Under the pieces are notes generated by a model, which had not been told where the DNA came from, did not search any database, and saw nothing but the letters and a program-made list of their open reading frames with translations. Shown here one piece after another: positions 18,490 to 26,511 of a stretch of 64,000 bases of DNA. The DNA is taken from positions 62,001 to 126,000 of the forward strand of contig CANKYU010000001.1 in the NCBI GenBank assembly GCA_947488295.1, written 5' to 3'. The position numbers were made by a program, and so were the translations under genes. Within the stretch, counting starts at the first letter, position 1; each line of letters begins with the position of its first letter. This stretch comes from an uncultured Anderseniella sp. (GTDB lineage Bacteria; Pseudomonadota; Alphaproteobacteria; Rhizobiales; Aestuariivirgaceae).

Positions 18490-19224
18490 CTAAGGTCTGC
18501 GGGTTACCTCAAACGAGAGGCCACCGGAGTTATCATGTGGACTATTGATGATGGAAAAAGTCACCGAAGTTGCTGCATTTAGGTCAAGCTCCAAATCTTG
18601 CGACGCGGCCAGGGCCTCGCTGGATGACGGTTTGCAGACCCCCTCGTTACCCCAGACACCATGTCCATGGCCAGGAGAGTGTTCAAAAGTGTCAGACGCA
18701 ACAAAGAAGGAAATACAGAACTTGTTGTTGTTCGTGTCGCCGGACCACGTTTGATAATCGCCATTCACGAGCTTTACGTTCCAATTCCCCGCAGGCAATA
18801 CCATGGACTTGGCCGGCTCAACAGGTTGATCATTTCGGGCGGAAATTGAGAACCTTATTTTTTGACCGTGAACCGGTAGTGACGACAACCAGGCCCATGT
18901 TCCCCCGTTGCATCTTTGAGTGATGCCGCTTTGTTTATCGGTAATCACTGCTCCTTCTGAATACACCCTGTCACGCATGATACATTGGGCACATGTGTCA
19001 ACATGATTTGGTCCGACATGCCGAACCGACCAACCACCTTGGGAGCAGTACAGCACAACAGGTCCACCGCCATCCGACTTGGATGCAGGGGCACATATCC
19101 TAGATCCATCAGAGTATGTATGCCCGTTGGCCTCGCATGGAATTGGTGCCGCTACGGACGGATAACTCATCAGCGAAAACGCCGTAGCGATTGCAAAGGA
19201 CAAACAGACAAATGGCTTGAACAT
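18490..19224 (-). CDS. Secreted hypothetical protein with paired Y-x2-G/Cys-x2-G modules
   Basis: The 244-residue protein has a clear signal peptide (cut near SVAA-PIP, about residue 26). Two similar short modules follow: HTYSDGSRICAP to YCSQGGWSVR, and RVYSEGAVITDK to RCNGGTWAW. Each pairs a Tyr-Ser-x-Gly start with a Cys-x-Gly-Gly/Thr-Trp end, recalling DUF1496-like sequences. The C-terminal half is beta-rich with NNNKFCISFFVASDTFEHSP. No function can be given. It lies 19 bp upstream of the thermonuclease gene on the same strand, so the two may be one transcript. Confidence 0.65.
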   Translation of the reverse strand: MFKPFVCLSFAIATAFSLMSYPSVAAPIPCEANGHTYSDGSRICAPASKSDGGGPVVLYCSQGGWSVRHVGPNHVDTCAQCIMRDRVYSEGAVITDKQSGITQRCNGGTWAWLSSLPVHGQKIRFSISARNDQPVEPAKSMVLPAGNWNVKLVNGDYQTWSGDTNNNKFCISFFVASDTFEHSPGHGHGVWGNEGVCKPSSSEALAASQDLELDLNAATSVTFSIINSPHDNSGGLSFEVTRRP

Positions 19225-19351
19225 GGCTTAGCTCCCCAAATTACCGTTACGTCATTCTCATTGCCTATGTTGGTGCTGTCAACAGTGCATTGTTGGCGTT
19301 TCGTAAAGTGCAGTAAGCTGCCTCCCCGTCAGTCACATTGCCGCTGTGTGG

Positions 19352-19825
19352 TTAGCCCGCGCTTGTACCGGCAACCGGTTGCTTCCTAGGCTCAACCTGC
19401 TTGAAGTCAACGGCCAGCCGTAACACTTCATCAATTTCGTACCCGCACAACGCGGCGTGTCGGAGCGCAATGTCCCAGCATCCTTCAAAGTCGTCCCGTG
19501 TATCAATGTCACGGAAGTGGAGACTGGCAACCAGAGCCTCCCGGATGCCGCCTAAGCGATCATCAATGTTCTTACCAATCCACTCCTCAGCGAATATGCT
19601 GCCTCCGACTCTTGGTTGGTTGCACATGTGGAGAGCCGCATCACAGCACATCGTGAGAAGGTCATAGATGCAAGAAAGCTCTCCAGCAGGCATCGCGGCG
19701 AAAGCTTCTGCTTCCTCAGGATAATCTTTCAGCCATTTGATCCGGTAGCTGCGGCTACCCTCAGGTATGGGCAGTCTGCAAACTTGCGTGTTACCGAGTT
19801 CAATATTGGACACATGCATATTCAT
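19352..19825 (-). CDS. Hypothetical cytoplasmic protein
   Basis: A 157-residue acidic, helical protein with many cysteines (AGELSCIYDLLTMCCDAALH, FEGCWDIALRHAALCGYEID). It has no signal peptide and no recognised domain. ATG 19825 is chosen because AAGGAG lies nine bases upstream; the GTG at 19831 would be too close to it. Confidence 0.55.
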   Translation of the reverse strand: MNMHVSNIELGNTQVCRLPIPEGSRSYRIKWLKDYPEEAEAFAAMPAGELSCIYDLLTMCCDAALHMCNQPRVGGSIFAEEWIGKNIDDRLGGIREALVASLHFRDIDTRDDFEGCWDIALRHAALCGYEIDEVLRLAVDFKQVEPRKQPVAGTSAG

Positions 19826-19936
19826 ACTCACTTACTCCTTGCAGCCGATTGAGAGGGTTTCGAGCAAGGCTGCGACGGCTGCTGATCGCTCGCCGTCGCA
19901 CTTATTGTTGCAATTGATTCGGGTGCTGATGAGTCC

Positions 19937-20038
19937 ATGCCAGACAACGGGCGTTACCTGGCTACAATCTGGATAGACGGCAAGAACGTGAATGCATGGC
20001 TTGTGAGCAATGGCTTTGCGGTGTGGCGGGGTTACTGA
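19937..20038 (+). pseudogene. Thermonuclease (SNase) C-terminal fragment
   Basis: The 33 codons before the stop read MPDNGRYLATIWIDGKNVNA then WLVSNGFAVWRGY. This matches the part of SNase domains that contains the D-x-YGR-x-LA strand and the LV-x-x-G-x-A-W end. The nuclease N-terminal half is absent and the frame closes upstream near 19890. It is a second, broken nuclease copy about 1.5 kb from the intact gene and in opposite orientation. Confidence 0.6.
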
Positions 20039-20111
20039 CGCCATTTAGTGTGGAATGGCAGCCATCCACAGTTATTTTGAGGCCCCAAGTGTTAGACTCT
20101 GACACAATCGA

Positions 20112-21725
20112 TCAGTCTATGATGTCATCAAGCACGAGTTGGTTGATTGTGCACCAAAACGGGTAGTTCACGTAGCCCCCATGGCTGTCTGCCGTACTTT
20201 GGAAGGCTCTCATATTCCAAAATGGCGAATTACCTGGGGACACGGATCGACGAGCTCTGGTCAAGCCGGAAAGCCAGAGGCTGTTGCGAAGTTGGACGGT
20301 GATGGCGTGATTGTGCTCTGAGTTTTCGGCGGTATTTGTCGCATCGCGCACTATCAGTAAATTGTCAGGCCCTTGAGGGCTGTAGGCCGAATCCCAGCCT
20401 GTCCAAGCGCCATTACCAACCCTTGAACGTGCTTTCCTCAACCAACCAATATTCTCATGACATGCAGATAATCGATCGACTGGGATGTTCTCATATTTGG
20501 TCGAGAATCTGGCACCCGCGTTAGTCAGTATCTCATGAGTGCTTCCGTATGGAAAAGAGCTCCACACTGACTGGTCGTGACGATAATCTGGTACCAAGTG
20601 GCCAATGGTTGTCTTATCCTCTGTGTCACGCCAGAAATGTGCAAAAGGGAATACCTCACGTGTCGCAAAGTCACACTTAGGTTTTTTCCGATCCTGTGTT
20701 TCATTTGCTGCCCAGTTACATGCGGAAGTGACCGAGATGAAGTGAGGCCTTTGATGAACTGGAAACATCGCATACCAGTCTTTTGGTGGGGCGGCATCTG
20801 AATAACTCTCGCCGACCTTACCTTTCAGGCGCAACATTCTTTGAATAGAGGTCCATTTGCGTGCCTCAGCAGCAGGATTGATCAACACGACCAAGTCTCC
20901 TAACAACGGGGGCATAATGTCACCAGGAACGTGTTCACTAACTGCGCGCGTCGCACGATCCAAAAGGCCGGTTGCTATCATGTTTCCGCCGAGGGAGTGC
21001 CCAACGATAAGCATGCGATCATTACCGTTGTTTTTCTTTCGAAGGTTAAGACGATTCTCCAATCCATCTAACGTTTCGACTAGCAGAGGAGCAAACTTCT
21101 CGCTCATGCGCTTTCTTTTGTAGATGCTCGGTCCAGTCAGCGCGAACCAAATTGCGCTAGCGAGTGTTGATGTGCGTTCCGTCGGCTCAGCAAAAGACCG
21201 ACCACGCCATCCAATGTAGACGCCAACCAAATCCGACTCAGCATGGTTCGCTCGTTGGTTCAGGAATTTTCTGGAATACGCGAGAAATGTCCGAAATCGC
21301 GCTACATCGCCATTTCCAACTTCGGCGTCGTGCCGCCATCCATGAACGAAAACAATCACGAACTTTGCTCCCGGCGCGTCTAAGATATCCGTTAGCGCAT
21401 CGAGCTGTTTAGGTTCAGATAGCGAATTGGTAGACTCCTCAAATTCTAAGAACGCAAGTTTGTAGTGGTCTGTTCTATTCGACTCTTTTGTATCGGCTAA
21501 TAGGGAGTGGGTTTGGACCGCGCATCGTTCACGTCCTCCAAACATGGTCTCATCATTGTTTGAATTGAACGGGATTGGTTGCAGGCAAGAATCACTAAAT
21601 TGATCGCGGTACGTTCGCCCTGTATCGGTTTGAAAAAACAGCTCAAAACCTACGACGACCCATAAGAGCAAAAGGCATACCAGCAGAGAAGCGAACACGT
21701 TCAAAATTTTTTTCAAAATTGACAT
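20112..21725 (-). CDS. Membrane-anchored alpha/beta hydrolase (esterase/lipase-like)
   Basis: A 537-residue protein with one N-terminal membrane helix (about 8-28, NVFASLLVCLLLLWVVVGFE). The oxyanion-type strand is VIVFVHGW (about 123-130), and the nucleophile elbow is GHSLGG with Ser244. The hydrolase core resembles DUF900-like or serine-esterase proteins. The long C-terminal part (from about 330) has no recognised domain but includes three Trp/Cys-rich stretches. The active site probably faces the periplasm. The substrate is unknown. ATG 21725 has GGAG upstream. Low GC and island context point to acquisition. Confidence 0.75.
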   Translation of the reverse strand: MSILKKILNVFASLLVCLLLLWVVVGFELFFQTDTGRTYRDQFSDSCLQPIPFNSNNDETMFGGRERCAVQTHSLLADTKESNRTDHYKLAFLEFEESTNSLSEPKQLDALTDILDAPGAKFVIVFVHGWRHDAEVGNGDVARFRTFLAYSRKFLNQRANHAESDLVGVYIGWRGRSFAEPTERTSTLASAIWFALTGPSIYKRKRMSEKFAPLLVETLDGLENRLNLRKKNNGNDRMLIVGHSLGGNMIATGLLDRATRAVSEHVPGDIMPPLLGDLVVLINPAAEARKWTSIQRMLRLKGKVGESYSDAAPPKDWYAMFPVHQRPHFISVTSACNWAANETQDRKKPKCDFATREVFPFAHFWRDTEDKTTIGHLVPDYRHDQSVWSSFPYGSTHEILTNAGARFSTKYENIPVDRLSACHENIGWLRKARSRVGNGAWTGWDSAYSPQGPDNLLIVRDATNTAENSEHNHAITVQLRNSLWLSGLTRARRSVSPGNSPFWNMRAFQSTADSHGGYVNYPFWCTINQLVLDDIID

Positions 21726-21834
21726 CAACGAACTCCAAGCTTAGCGGACCATCTGAACAGAACATGTTCAATTATTGACGTAAAGTAATTTATTTTTTGA
21801 GGTATGTGATGACTTTTTTTATTCTCTCTCCAAG

Positions 21835-22089
21835 TCAATCGACGCATGCATCAGTAAAGTTTTTGCGTTCCCCTCGGGTGTTGGCCGAGCTTAATAAGGC
21901 GGCCTTCCTTGCACATCGAATTATGTCACTCGACTTCTCCACCTGTGGCGCAATCAACTCCGGCAGATTGGAGCGAGGGGTTGCAGGCAGTGACCTCTTG
22001 TGAAGCGCACTGGCTGCAATCACCTCAAGAAGGAACGCCATGCGGTCAACCGTTGGAGCCTTGTTCCAGGCCGTGCGCAGGTTCACCAT
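21835..22089 (-). CDS. Small hypothetical protein
   Basis: An 84-residue basic protein, MVNLRTAWNKAPTVDRMAFL and onward, with no recognised domain. It is the last of three small same-strand genes (22445-22639, 22110-22448, 21835-22089) with overlaps or short gaps, which supports it being translated. Confidence 0.45.
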   Translation of the reverse strand: MVNLRTAWNKAPTVDRMAFLLEVIAASALHKRSLPATPRSNLPELIAPQVEKSSDIIRCARKAALLSSANTRGERKNFTDACVD

Positions 22090-22109
22090 TTGGCGGGTTG
22101 ATTTACTGA

Positions 22110-22448
22110 TTATGCGTCGGCCAGCCGTTGCAGGTCACGATACACAGACACAGCCGCCGCCATAACAAAAGTAAGCTCTGACAACGGCCCGACAATCGCA
22201 TCCTCGAATGTTGCCTCCGCAGCTATGCCGCCATCAAGTTCCATTTTCAAAAATGCCTCTTGCTTGGCCAGCATGTCTGCATAGGACGTTGAAGGTGTGG
22301 CGCACATTTCAATGAAGGCTTTCATGTATTGGTGGAATGCCTTGTCGGTCTCATCTTGCGTTTTCGCGTCGTTGCAAACGCGTTCTGCTGCTTGGTAAGC
22401 CGCATACAGTTCAGTGACAGTTGGCCCATGATTAGTGTCCTGTGTCAT
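22110..22448 (-). CDS. Small hypothetical helical protein
   Basis: A 112-residue, alanine- and glutamate-rich, mostly helical protein (TVTELYAAYQAAERVCNDAK, MLAKQEAFLKMELDGGIAAE). No family is recognised. Its ATG overlaps the stop of the preceding small gene by four bases, indicating coupled translation. Confidence 0.5.
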   Translation of the reverse strand: MTQDTNHGPTVTELYAAYQAAERVCNDAKTQDETDKAFHQYMKAFIEMCATPSTSYADMLAKQEAFLKMELDGGIAAEATFEDAIVGPLSELTFVMAAAVSVYRDLQRLADA

Positions 22449-22639
22449 TGCTTCCGCGCCTCCTTCACGCTGGTGTCATAGGGCTCAACGAAAAAGCCAA
22501 CCAGCTTGCGGGCGTCACGCAGCACGGCAATCAATATGCGCTGCTCATCATACTGGAAGTCATCAAGTGCCAACCGTTCGGCGTGGTCCACGGTCTCCAT
22601 GCCGTTCCAGACCTCAAGCTTTATCAACAGGCCGTTCAC
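22445..22639 (-). CDS. Small hypothetical protein, possibly 5'-truncated
   Basis: The 64-residue frame reads LIKLEVWNGMETVDHAERLA then LDDFQYDEQRILIAVLRDAR. The first usable start is GTG 22639, right at the proposed island edge, and the frame remains open upstream into the SUMF1 remnant. It may therefore have lost its original 5' end. No function recognised. Confidence 0.45.
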   Translation of the reverse strand: MNGLLIKLEVWNGMETVDHAERLALDDFQYDEQRILIAVLRDARKLVGFFVEPYDTSVKEARKQ

Positions 22640-22661
22640 GCCGCTTGCCGGGGTGTTGCAA

Positions 22662-23129
22662 ATGTACGGCCTTGCGGATCACCCCGTGGTGCAGGTATCG
22701 GCCAGGGATGCGGAAGCGTTCTGCAAGCACTATGGCCTGCGTCTGCCGAGCGAGGAGGAATGGGAATACGCCGCGCGCGGGCCGGAAGGTTTTCGATACC
22801 CGTGGGGAAACACGCTGACGGCTGCGTCGCTTGCGCAGTGGTCCAATGCCGGAACCTATGCGTGTTGTGCCGCATCAGACGCGGACGGGTTTTTGCGCAC
22901 CGCGCCGGTCGGTTCTTTTCCGGCCGGCCGCTCGCCCTTCGGTTTGGATGATATGGCCGGCAATGTCTGGGAGTGGACGTCGAGCCGGTTCCCGGGTTCG
23001 CCCCGCGAGCGTGTCATCCGGGGCGGTGGCTGGGGCAACAACCCCTATTGCCTGAGATCCTCCTACAGACACGGAAACCCGCCTGACATCGGCCTCGACA
23101 TGGTGGGGTTCAGATGTGCTGCTGATTGA
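22662..23129 (+). pseudogene. Formylglycine-generating enzyme/SUMF1 domain protein, 5'-truncated
   Basis: The frame encodes the C-terminal two-thirds of a SUMF1 (FGE-sulfatase) domain: ADHPVVQVSARDAEAFCKHY, GLRLPSEEEWEYAARG, AGNVWEWTSSRF, RVIRGGGWGNNPYCLRSSYR and GLDMVGFRC. The domain start, normally more than 80 residues before the DHPV motif, is missing. Upstream sequence is unrelated and carries genes on the other strand. The ATG at 22662 could still give a 155-residue product. The break coincides with the proposed right edge of the island. Confidence 0.75.
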
Positions 23130-23217
23130 GAGCATACTGATATCTTCAGTTGCAATAACTTGACCGGTCCTATTTCCTGCCACTGAACTGAAATCCAAAA
23201 AATCCAAGGGCTGCAAT

Positions 23218-24177
23218 ATGGCGATCACGACGGCAATCATCGGGCTTGGGATCATGGGACGCAGGATGTTGGAGCACATGCAGCTGCATGACGGGTTTGC
23301 ACCGGCGTATCTGTGGGACCCGGATGACGGGAGCTGCCGGCTGGCGGCGGAGGTCGCGCCGGACAGTGAGATCATGGCCAGTGCCGACGTGGCCATCGAG
23401 GCTGCCGACCTCGTCTATCTTGCCTGTCCGCCGATGCCGCGCAAGGCCTTCGCGCTGGCGGCAGCTCATGCAGGCAAGGCTGTGTTTCTGGAAAAGCCGC
23501 TCGGGGTTGATGTCGATGAAAGCGAGGACCTTGTCCGGCGACTGGCTGGTGCCGGTGTTCCTGTAGCGGTCAATTTCACTCAGGCTGCCGGCGCAGCGCT
23601 GACCGGGATTTCGGCAGCGGCGCAGTCGGGTGAAATGGGTGACATCGTCGGTGCCGACATCGTGGTGACCTATGCCAACTGGCCGCGGGAGTGGCAGAAA
23701 GCAGCCGACTGGTTGCGGTTTCGGGCCGAAGGCGGCATGACGCGGGAAGTCATCTCGCACTTCCTGTTCTTTTCCGAGCGGATTCTCGGCCCCCTGGCGC
23801 TGGTCCGGGCGCAGCCGTCCTATCCCGATGATTCCAAACTGTGTGAAACCCACATGCTGGCCCGGCTGGAGGCGGCCGATGGGCGCCCGGTCACCGTCAT
23901 GGCCAGTGTCGGCGGTGCCCAGCCTGACCGGCAGGAATTGACGATCAAGGGCACCAAGACCAGCCGCCGGGTGAGCGATTTCTATCGCGACGCGGTGTCT
24001 GACGGCGGGGCGTTTTCCGCCGTTGCTGCCGAGCCCGGAGACCCGCGAGCAGCGAGCCTGAAAGCCCAGCTCGATGATCTGGCGTTGCTTGTCAACGGAC
24101 AACCGAACCGGCTGGCCACGCCGGAAGAGGCATTGCGGGTGCAAAAGCTGGTTGAAGCCATGCTGGCCGGGCACTGA
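23218..24177 (+). CDS. Gfo/Idh/MocA family oxidoreductase
   Basis: This 319-residue protein has a Rossmann site (TAIIGLGIMGRRML) and the family signature GKAVFLEKPLGVDVDESEDL. A C-terminal alpha/beta domain follows (PREWQKAADWLRFRAEGGMT). Such enzymes oxidise sugars or other polyols with NAD(P). The usual central acidic-His pair reads GGMTREVISHFLFF, so His may be retained. AAGGG precedes ATG 23218. No operon partner is evident. Confidence 0.85.
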   Translation: MAITTAIIGLGIMGRRMLEHMQLHDGFAPAYLWDPDDGSCRLAAEVAPDSEIMASADVAIEAADLVYLACPPMPRKAFALAAAHAGKAVFLEKPLGVDVDESEDLVRRLAGAGVPVAVNFTQAAGAALTGISAAAQSGEMGDIVGADIVVTYANWPREWQKAADWLRFRAEGGMTREVISHFLFFSERILGPLALVRAQPSYPDDSKLCETHMLARLEAADGRPVTVMASVGGAQPDRQELTIKGTKTSRRVSDFYRDAVSDGGAFSAVAAEPGDPRAASLKAQLDDLALLVNGQPNRLATPEEALRVQKLVEAMLAGH

Positions 24178-24326
24178 GGCAGCCAAAGCACCGTCGCTGA
24201 AAGAGTATCAGTCGAGTGGCTCAACCCACGCGGCAGTCTGGCCCCGATACCGATCAAAGACCCCGATCACGGCCCCTCCCTGCCTGTCTGTCCCGGCAGA
24301 CAAGGTGTGCATGGGGTGCGGGTCCT

Positions 24327-24350
24327 GGAGTTGGAGAAGCCACCAACTCC
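24327..24350. other. Hairpin in the gap after the Gfo/Idh/MocA gene
   Basis: Arms ggagttgg (24327-24334) and ccaactcc (24343-24350) form an 8-bp stem about 150 bp after the stop at 24177. No T-run follows. The remaining gap (24178-24463) turns AT-rich near 24370-24450 and probably holds the promoter of the next small gene. Confidence 0.4.
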
Positions 24351-24463
24351 ATCGGATTCACATAGAACCTAACGTTATATAATTGCCGCTGCGTTACTGG
24401 ATTTAGGTTAATTTGTATTTAATATATTTGTCATAATTCACTCAGTAAATCTTGGGGGCGACC

Positions 24464-24718
24464 ATGAGTGGAAATATTGGATTCTGGAAAGTCACGGCTG
24501 CGGATTGTAATACTACAATTGCAAGGGGTGATCCGCCTATTACGGTAAGGGTGACGAATTTCGGACCTGGAAACATTGATATCAAGGACGGCACCACGGC
24601 GGTGTTTGACAAGGTGAGGCAGTTTGAAACGCGCACCATTACGTCTGGAAACGTAACCGTTGATTTTGATGGGCCGAGCGCGGCTGGAAGCAGTGCAGGT
24701 AGTTTCGAGATTGTCTGA
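24464..24718 (+). CDS. Small beta-rich hypothetical protein
   Basis: An 84-residue protein, MSGNIGFWKVTAADCNTTIA and onward. It has strand-like segments (ITVRVTNFGPGNIDIKDGTT, TRTITSGNVTVDFDG) and no signal peptide. The pattern suggests a single small beta domain. No family is recognised. ATG 24464 is preceded by GGGGGCGACC; an in-frame TTG lies at 24452. Confidence 0.55.
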   Translation: MSGNIGFWKVTAADCNTTIARGDPPITVRVTNFGPGNIDIKDGTTAVFDKVRQFETRTITSGNVTVDFDGPSAAGSSAGSFEIV

Positions 24719-24829
24719 AGTCGGATTGCAAAACATAAACCGGTGCTGCCGGATGTGAACTGCCGGGCATGAACCAACTCTGATAATTGCCGGGCGCTTG
24801 GGCGCCAGTTGAACCGAAGCGACGCAAAA

Positions 24830-24853
24830 CGGCTCCATGTTTCCACGGAGCCG
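24830..24853 (-). terminator. Rho-independent terminator of the outer-membrane protein gene
   Basis: Arms cggctcc (24830-24836) and ggagccg (24847-24853) are followed on the minus strand by TTTTGC. It lies 30 bp after the gene's stop. Confidence 0.75.
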
Positions 24854-24882
24854 CCAATTGGTAGTGAAGCGATCCGGGTCTC

Positions 24883-25749
24883 CTAAAGAGGAGAGCCGAA
24901 GTGCCAGTTGACCCCGACGCGGAAGGTGTGAAATGCCGTTTCTGAAGACGCCGAGGCGGTGACGTTTCTGGTAAAGCCGATGTCGGGCAAGTCCTCATTG
25001 AAAATCTCGTGACTGCCAAGATCCACATAAAGGTATTCCAGCTTGAGACTGAAGTTCCCTGACGCAGCCGCTTCCACACCGCCACCTACGCTGTACCCGA
25101 CATTTACGTCGGAGCTGGAAACACTGCCGCAGCAACTGTTGCCGATTTCTACCCCTATGCTGCTGGTGACTTCGCCAAATGCCAGGCCGCCCGTAGCATA
25201 GATCATCAGGTCTTCCGCCACCAGGTGACCGACACGGCCCCTGGCGGTGCCATACCAGTCCACCGACGACGTCACGCTGCCGACCTGTATGCCGCCTCCA
25301 AAGAGGTTTATAAGCGCATTGTCATCGCCGCGTGTCCTGATATCGGAAGCACTGATGTCAGCCTCGTAACCGAAGACATAATTGCCATGCCGGTAATTGT
25401 GGCCGAGTTGCGCGCCGCCAAATACGCCGTTCATCTGAAATTTTCCGGATTGACTGATACCGAAATCGCCCCATCCGCGAACATTGCCGCAGGCAACCAG
25501 GCATTCACCCGCCAGGTCGCCGGTTGTCGTTGCATCGCCGGTGCCGTATCCGAGATGCACACCACCGTAAAAGCCGGACCAATGCACACCGACCGTGCCG
25601 TCAATCGGGTCTGCGTTTACCGATGTGGCACAGGCCAGGCCGACAGAAGTCGCCAACACAAGTGATCTTGTGATGGCGCGAACTGCTGCCCGGCCCGTTG
25701 TCTGGACGCGCGAAAACGATGTGAGTGCTCCAACTACCAACTGCTTCAT
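24883..25749 (-). CDS. Outer-membrane beta-barrel protein (Omp25/porin-like)
   Basis: The 288-residue protein has a long N-terminal signal peptide ending near SVNA-DPI. Typical eight-stranded-barrel sequence follows: WSGFYGGVHLGYGTGDATTT, GVFGGAQLGHNYRHGNYVFG, WYGTARGRVGHLVAEDLMIY, FSLKLEYLYVDLGS and the C-terminal FHTFRVGVNWHFGSPL. These are the marks of rhizobial/Brucella Omp25-type surface proteins. It probably stabilises the outer membrane. It shares a conserved upstream block (25809-25866) with the neighbouring TPR gene. Confidence 0.88.
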   Translation of the reverse strand: MKQLVVGALTSFSRVQTTGRAAVRAITRSLVLATSVGLACATSVNADPIDGTVGVHWSGFYGGVHLGYGTGDATTTGDLAGECLVACGNVRGWGDFGISQSGKFQMNGVFGGAQLGHNYRHGNYVFGYEADISASDIRTRGDDNALINLFGGGIQVGSVTSSVDWYGTARGRVGHLVAEDLMIYATGGLAFGEVTSSIGVEIGNSCCGSVSSSDVNVGYSVGGGVEAAASGNFSLKLEYLYVDLGSHEIFNEDLPDIGFTRNVTASASSETAFHTFRVGVNWHFGSPL

Positions 25750-25808
25750 TGCTGTTACCTTTTTTCTGAATCAACCCCCGGTTTGCAGGACCCCTAGTGA
25801 CTCAGGTT

Positions 25809-25866
25809 CGTGGTTTTCAGCGTTGTCATCAGCGTGGTTTTCTCAATTCCTTGCGTTGAAACTCAC
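25809..25866 (-). promoter_or_regulatory. Conserved upstream block, copy 1 (OMP gene)
   Basis: This ~58-bp stretch starts 59 bp 5' of the OMP start. It aligns with 26689-26747: cgtggtt, an exact cagcgttgtcatcagcgt core, gtttt, and cgttgaa-n-ctcac at nearly the same spacing. Conservation of a non-coding block upstream of two same-strand genes suggests a shared promoter or operator. Confidence 0.6.
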
Positions 25867-25930
25867 TCCAATTCCATCTGCCCGGCTGCAGGTTGAACGG
25901 ACAGCCGGACATGGAGGCAGCAAACAAAAA

Positions 25931-25957
25931 GCCACGGCCCATTCAATGGACCGTGGC
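25931..25957 (-). terminator. Rho-independent terminator of the TPR gene
   Basis: Arms gccacgg (25931-25937) and ccgtggc (25951-25957) enclose a loop with further complementarity. On the minus strand TTTTTGTTTG follows. It lies 26 bp after the TPR gene stop. Confidence 0.85.
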
Positions 25958-25983
25958 CTTCGTGTTCGCAGGCTGTGTTGAGG

Positions 25984-26511
25984 TCAGTAGATCGGCTTGC
26001 CGGTATCGATGGCCTGGGACAGCAGCAGGTATTCTTCACATGCGGTGCCGCAGCGGGTGCCGATTTCCGTCAGCTGCTCGCGGGCAAGGTCCATCTTGCC
26101 GAGTTTCACATAGCCTTCGCCCAGGTATTCGCGGGCCAGGATGTAATCCGGATTGGTCTCCAGGGCCTGCTGGTAGAACTCGATGCCCTGTTCGACCTTG
26201 CCCATCTTGCGGTGGGTATAGCCAAGCCCGTTGAGGGCTTCAGGGTCGCGCTTGTCGGCAACCAGTCGGAACAGGTCGACAGCATTTTCATACTGGCCGG
26301 CGCGGGCCAGGGCCCAGCCCTGGGCCTTCAGTGACTTGTCCGGCATCACTTCAGATGTCTGCTTGACGCACTTCTTTTTGCTGCTGGAGTAAACGTATCC
26401 GCTTTTGCAGGTCTTGGTCGAGGTTGACGTGTCCGAGCCGGCAGCGTGGGCTGCCGTAAACGATGTACCAATGGCAAAGGTTGCTGCCAGGGCGAGGGGG
26501 GTCAATTTCAT
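25984..26511 (-). CDS. Secreted tetratricopeptide repeat protein
   Basis: A 175-residue protein with a signal peptide (cut near AHAA-GSD, about residue 24) and a Cys-containing linker (KTCKSGYVYSSSKKKCV). About three TPR-like helical pairs follow (GWALARAGQYENAVDLFRLV, NGLGYTHRKMGKVEQGIEFY, ILAREYLGEGYVKLGKMDLA). It should act as a periplasmic protein-binding scaffold. The KSGYVY-KKKC segment resembles a short Cys-bounded surface motif. It has its own terminator, and upstream lies a copy of the block also found before the OMP gene. Confidence 0.85.
   Translation of the reverse strand: MKLTPLALAATFAIGTSFTAAHAAGSDTSTSTKTCKSGYVYSSSKKKCVKQTSEVMPDKSLKAQGWALARAGQYENAVDLFRLVADKRDPEALNGLGYTHRKMGKVEQGIEFYQQALETNPDYILAREYLGEGYVKLGKMDLAREQLTEIGTRCGTACEEYLLLSQAIDTGKPIY

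Larger units (their letters stand above)
14743..22640. other. Putative genomic island downstream of tRNA-Ser
   Basis: Base composition drops relative to both flanks, most clearly at 14743-14810, 16780-17780 and 20110-21830. The genes are mostly unrecognised, secreted or membrane-anchored, and several are broken. The left end is the tRNA 3' end; the right end abuts a 5'-truncated SUMF1 gene near 22640. No integrase, transposase or repeat of the tRNA 3' end was found, so the element has decayed or its boundaries differ. Confidence 0.6.

Noticed and set aside
23170..24186. 338-codon minus-strand frame over the Gfo/Idh/MocA gene
   Set aside because: The plus strand has a clear Rossmann site and EKPLG motif; the minus frame has no recognisable feature and is a high-GC shadow.
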